A stretch of 64,000 nt of DNA, taken from Conchocele bisecta (Eukaryota > Mollusca > Bivalvia > Lucinida > Thyasiridae). The stretch covers positions 110,191,370-110,255,369 of the forward strand of contig CM055266.1 in the NCBI GenBank assembly GCA_029237695.1, read 5' to 3'. The notes beneath the pieces were generated by a model. It saw only the letters and a list, made by a program, of their open reading frames with translations. It was not told the origin of the DNA and did not search any database. A program made the position numbers and the translations under genes. Shown here in pieces: positions 63,501 through 64,000 of the stretch (its first letter is position 1; each line of letters begins with the position of its first letter).

Positions 63501-64000
63501 TCTATACCAATTTTAAAAAACTCTTCAACCTTTTTCAGATCGGAAAAAGGAATTGGTGAAACCTCATTACTACCGGTATATTGTTTACTAAGTTCTTTCG
63601 CCTTGTCCGTGCATCTGTCGGGTCTGATCTTTTTATCAAGGTGCATAGCTAGACACCTGAACAGACAAAGATCGTCATTATACTTATCTAAAGAATACAT
63701 ACCTTTTCTATTCCTCAACCATTCTGGAAGTTCTCCTCCCGCTGCTTCTTTGGATTGTAGTCCCAAATCTATTCCCTACTGCCCTGTATTAACTTTACAA
63801 AAACCTCTACCCATCTTATCAAACTTCCACTTTGTATTCGGTCTGTCTATTTTATCGGACATTATTCGTGTTTGCTCCTTATCTGACAACCATTTTTTAA
63901 CGGTTTTCATTGATGATAGTGGTTCGCTACCACCGAGATTTTTGTGAAATATTATAGTTTTAGGTTTTCCATTTTTAGTTTCCTCCATATGTTCTAGCTT
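60564..64000 (-). pseudogene. E3 protein-primed family B DNA polymerase (nearly complete, few breaks)
   Basis: The 929-codon open stretch 63766-60977 contains, by residue: C2H2-like finger (140-160); nuclease-like domain with YHGCYWHGC and MWECEF (225-286); Exo I DFEAYL (309-314); Exo II GFNSSKYD (406-413); Exo III YYNDLD (538-543); motif A YDANALYLS (647-655); motif B K810...NSCCG (821-825); motif C NTDSMY (917-922). Breaks: one-base change near 63770, one-base loss near 60975, and TAA in the C-terminal part near 60629. Motif C has Asn for the first catalytic Asp (DTDS in E1 and E2). The gene continues past the window. Confidence 0.9.

Larger units (their letters stand above)
49662..64000 (+). 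mobile_element. Element E3: Polinton-type element, right end beyond window
   Basis: Starts AGTAGTATATAGGGAGTC after CCCTC of the E2 polymerase gene. Gene order equals E1. The polymerase N-terminus, zinc-finger gene and right TIR are outside. ATPase, fibre, penton-like, small membrane proteins are open; integrase, polymerase, capsid (one TGA) and two membrane proteins are disrupted. It is the youngest event in this nest because it interrupts E2. Confidence 0.9.

Overview
This is eukaryotic, animal DNA, most likely from a marine bivalve mollusc. The background is AT-rich and full of palindromic MITEs. It carries a dispersed repeat whose tail reads like '...gttaaacaccaataaacaaacaaa', which I associate with bivalve genomes, and two exons of a caveolin-family gene with the vertebrate intron position. 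Most of the window is three related copies (E1, E2, E3) of a Maverick/Polinton-type element, an integrated virus-like DNA transposon, all in the same orientation. Family names come from motifs I can read; no database search was possible.

Layout: 1-151 host flank. 152-17572 is E1, a complete 17.4-kb element with 203-bp terminal inverted repeats differing at about two positions and a short target duplication. 17573-35555 is host DNA: repeats, then caveolin-like exons on the minus strand (33672-33980 and 35416-about 35482). 35556-49661 is E2, heavily decayed, starting about 74 bp upstream of the caveolin exon. 49662-64000 is E3, inserted inside the DNA polymerase gene of E2; it and the remainder of E2 run off the window.

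Shared gene order, left to right: (early gene, E1 only) - small membrane protein (-) - fibre-like trimer/head protein (-) - penton-like minor capsid candidate (-) - about 470-aa C-terminally anchored protein (+) - acidic/coiled-coil/amphipathic membrane protein (-) - major capsid protein (+) - packaging ATPase (+) - five small, mostly membrane, proteins (+) - retroviral-type integrase (+) - protein-primed family B DNA polymerase (-) - zinc-finger regulator (+, E1). Capsid, packaging ATPase, integrase and polymerase together indicate a virus-like life cycle (replication, assembly, integration). I found no adenovirus-type maturation protease. Every copy has several disrupted genes, so each looks non-autonomous now. 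The intact genes are spread over copies: E1 has integrase, capsid and ATPase; E3 has ATPase, fibre and penton-like protein.

Two putative promoter classes are visible. One is a TGTTCAATTGGACGT-type motif upstream of replication and regulatory genes, arranged as a large inverted repeat between polymerase and zinc-finger genes. The other is a symmetrical TATTAAA...TTTAATA block between the divergent capsid and membrane-protein genes. The most unusual signals are terminal hairpins whose two arms change together between copies, an eight-unit 48-residue shaft expansion in the E1 fibre gene only, swapped modules (E2 polymerase, E3 membrane-protein N-terminus), a shared TGA in the capsid genes of E2 and E3, and the nested insertion upstream of caveolin exons.
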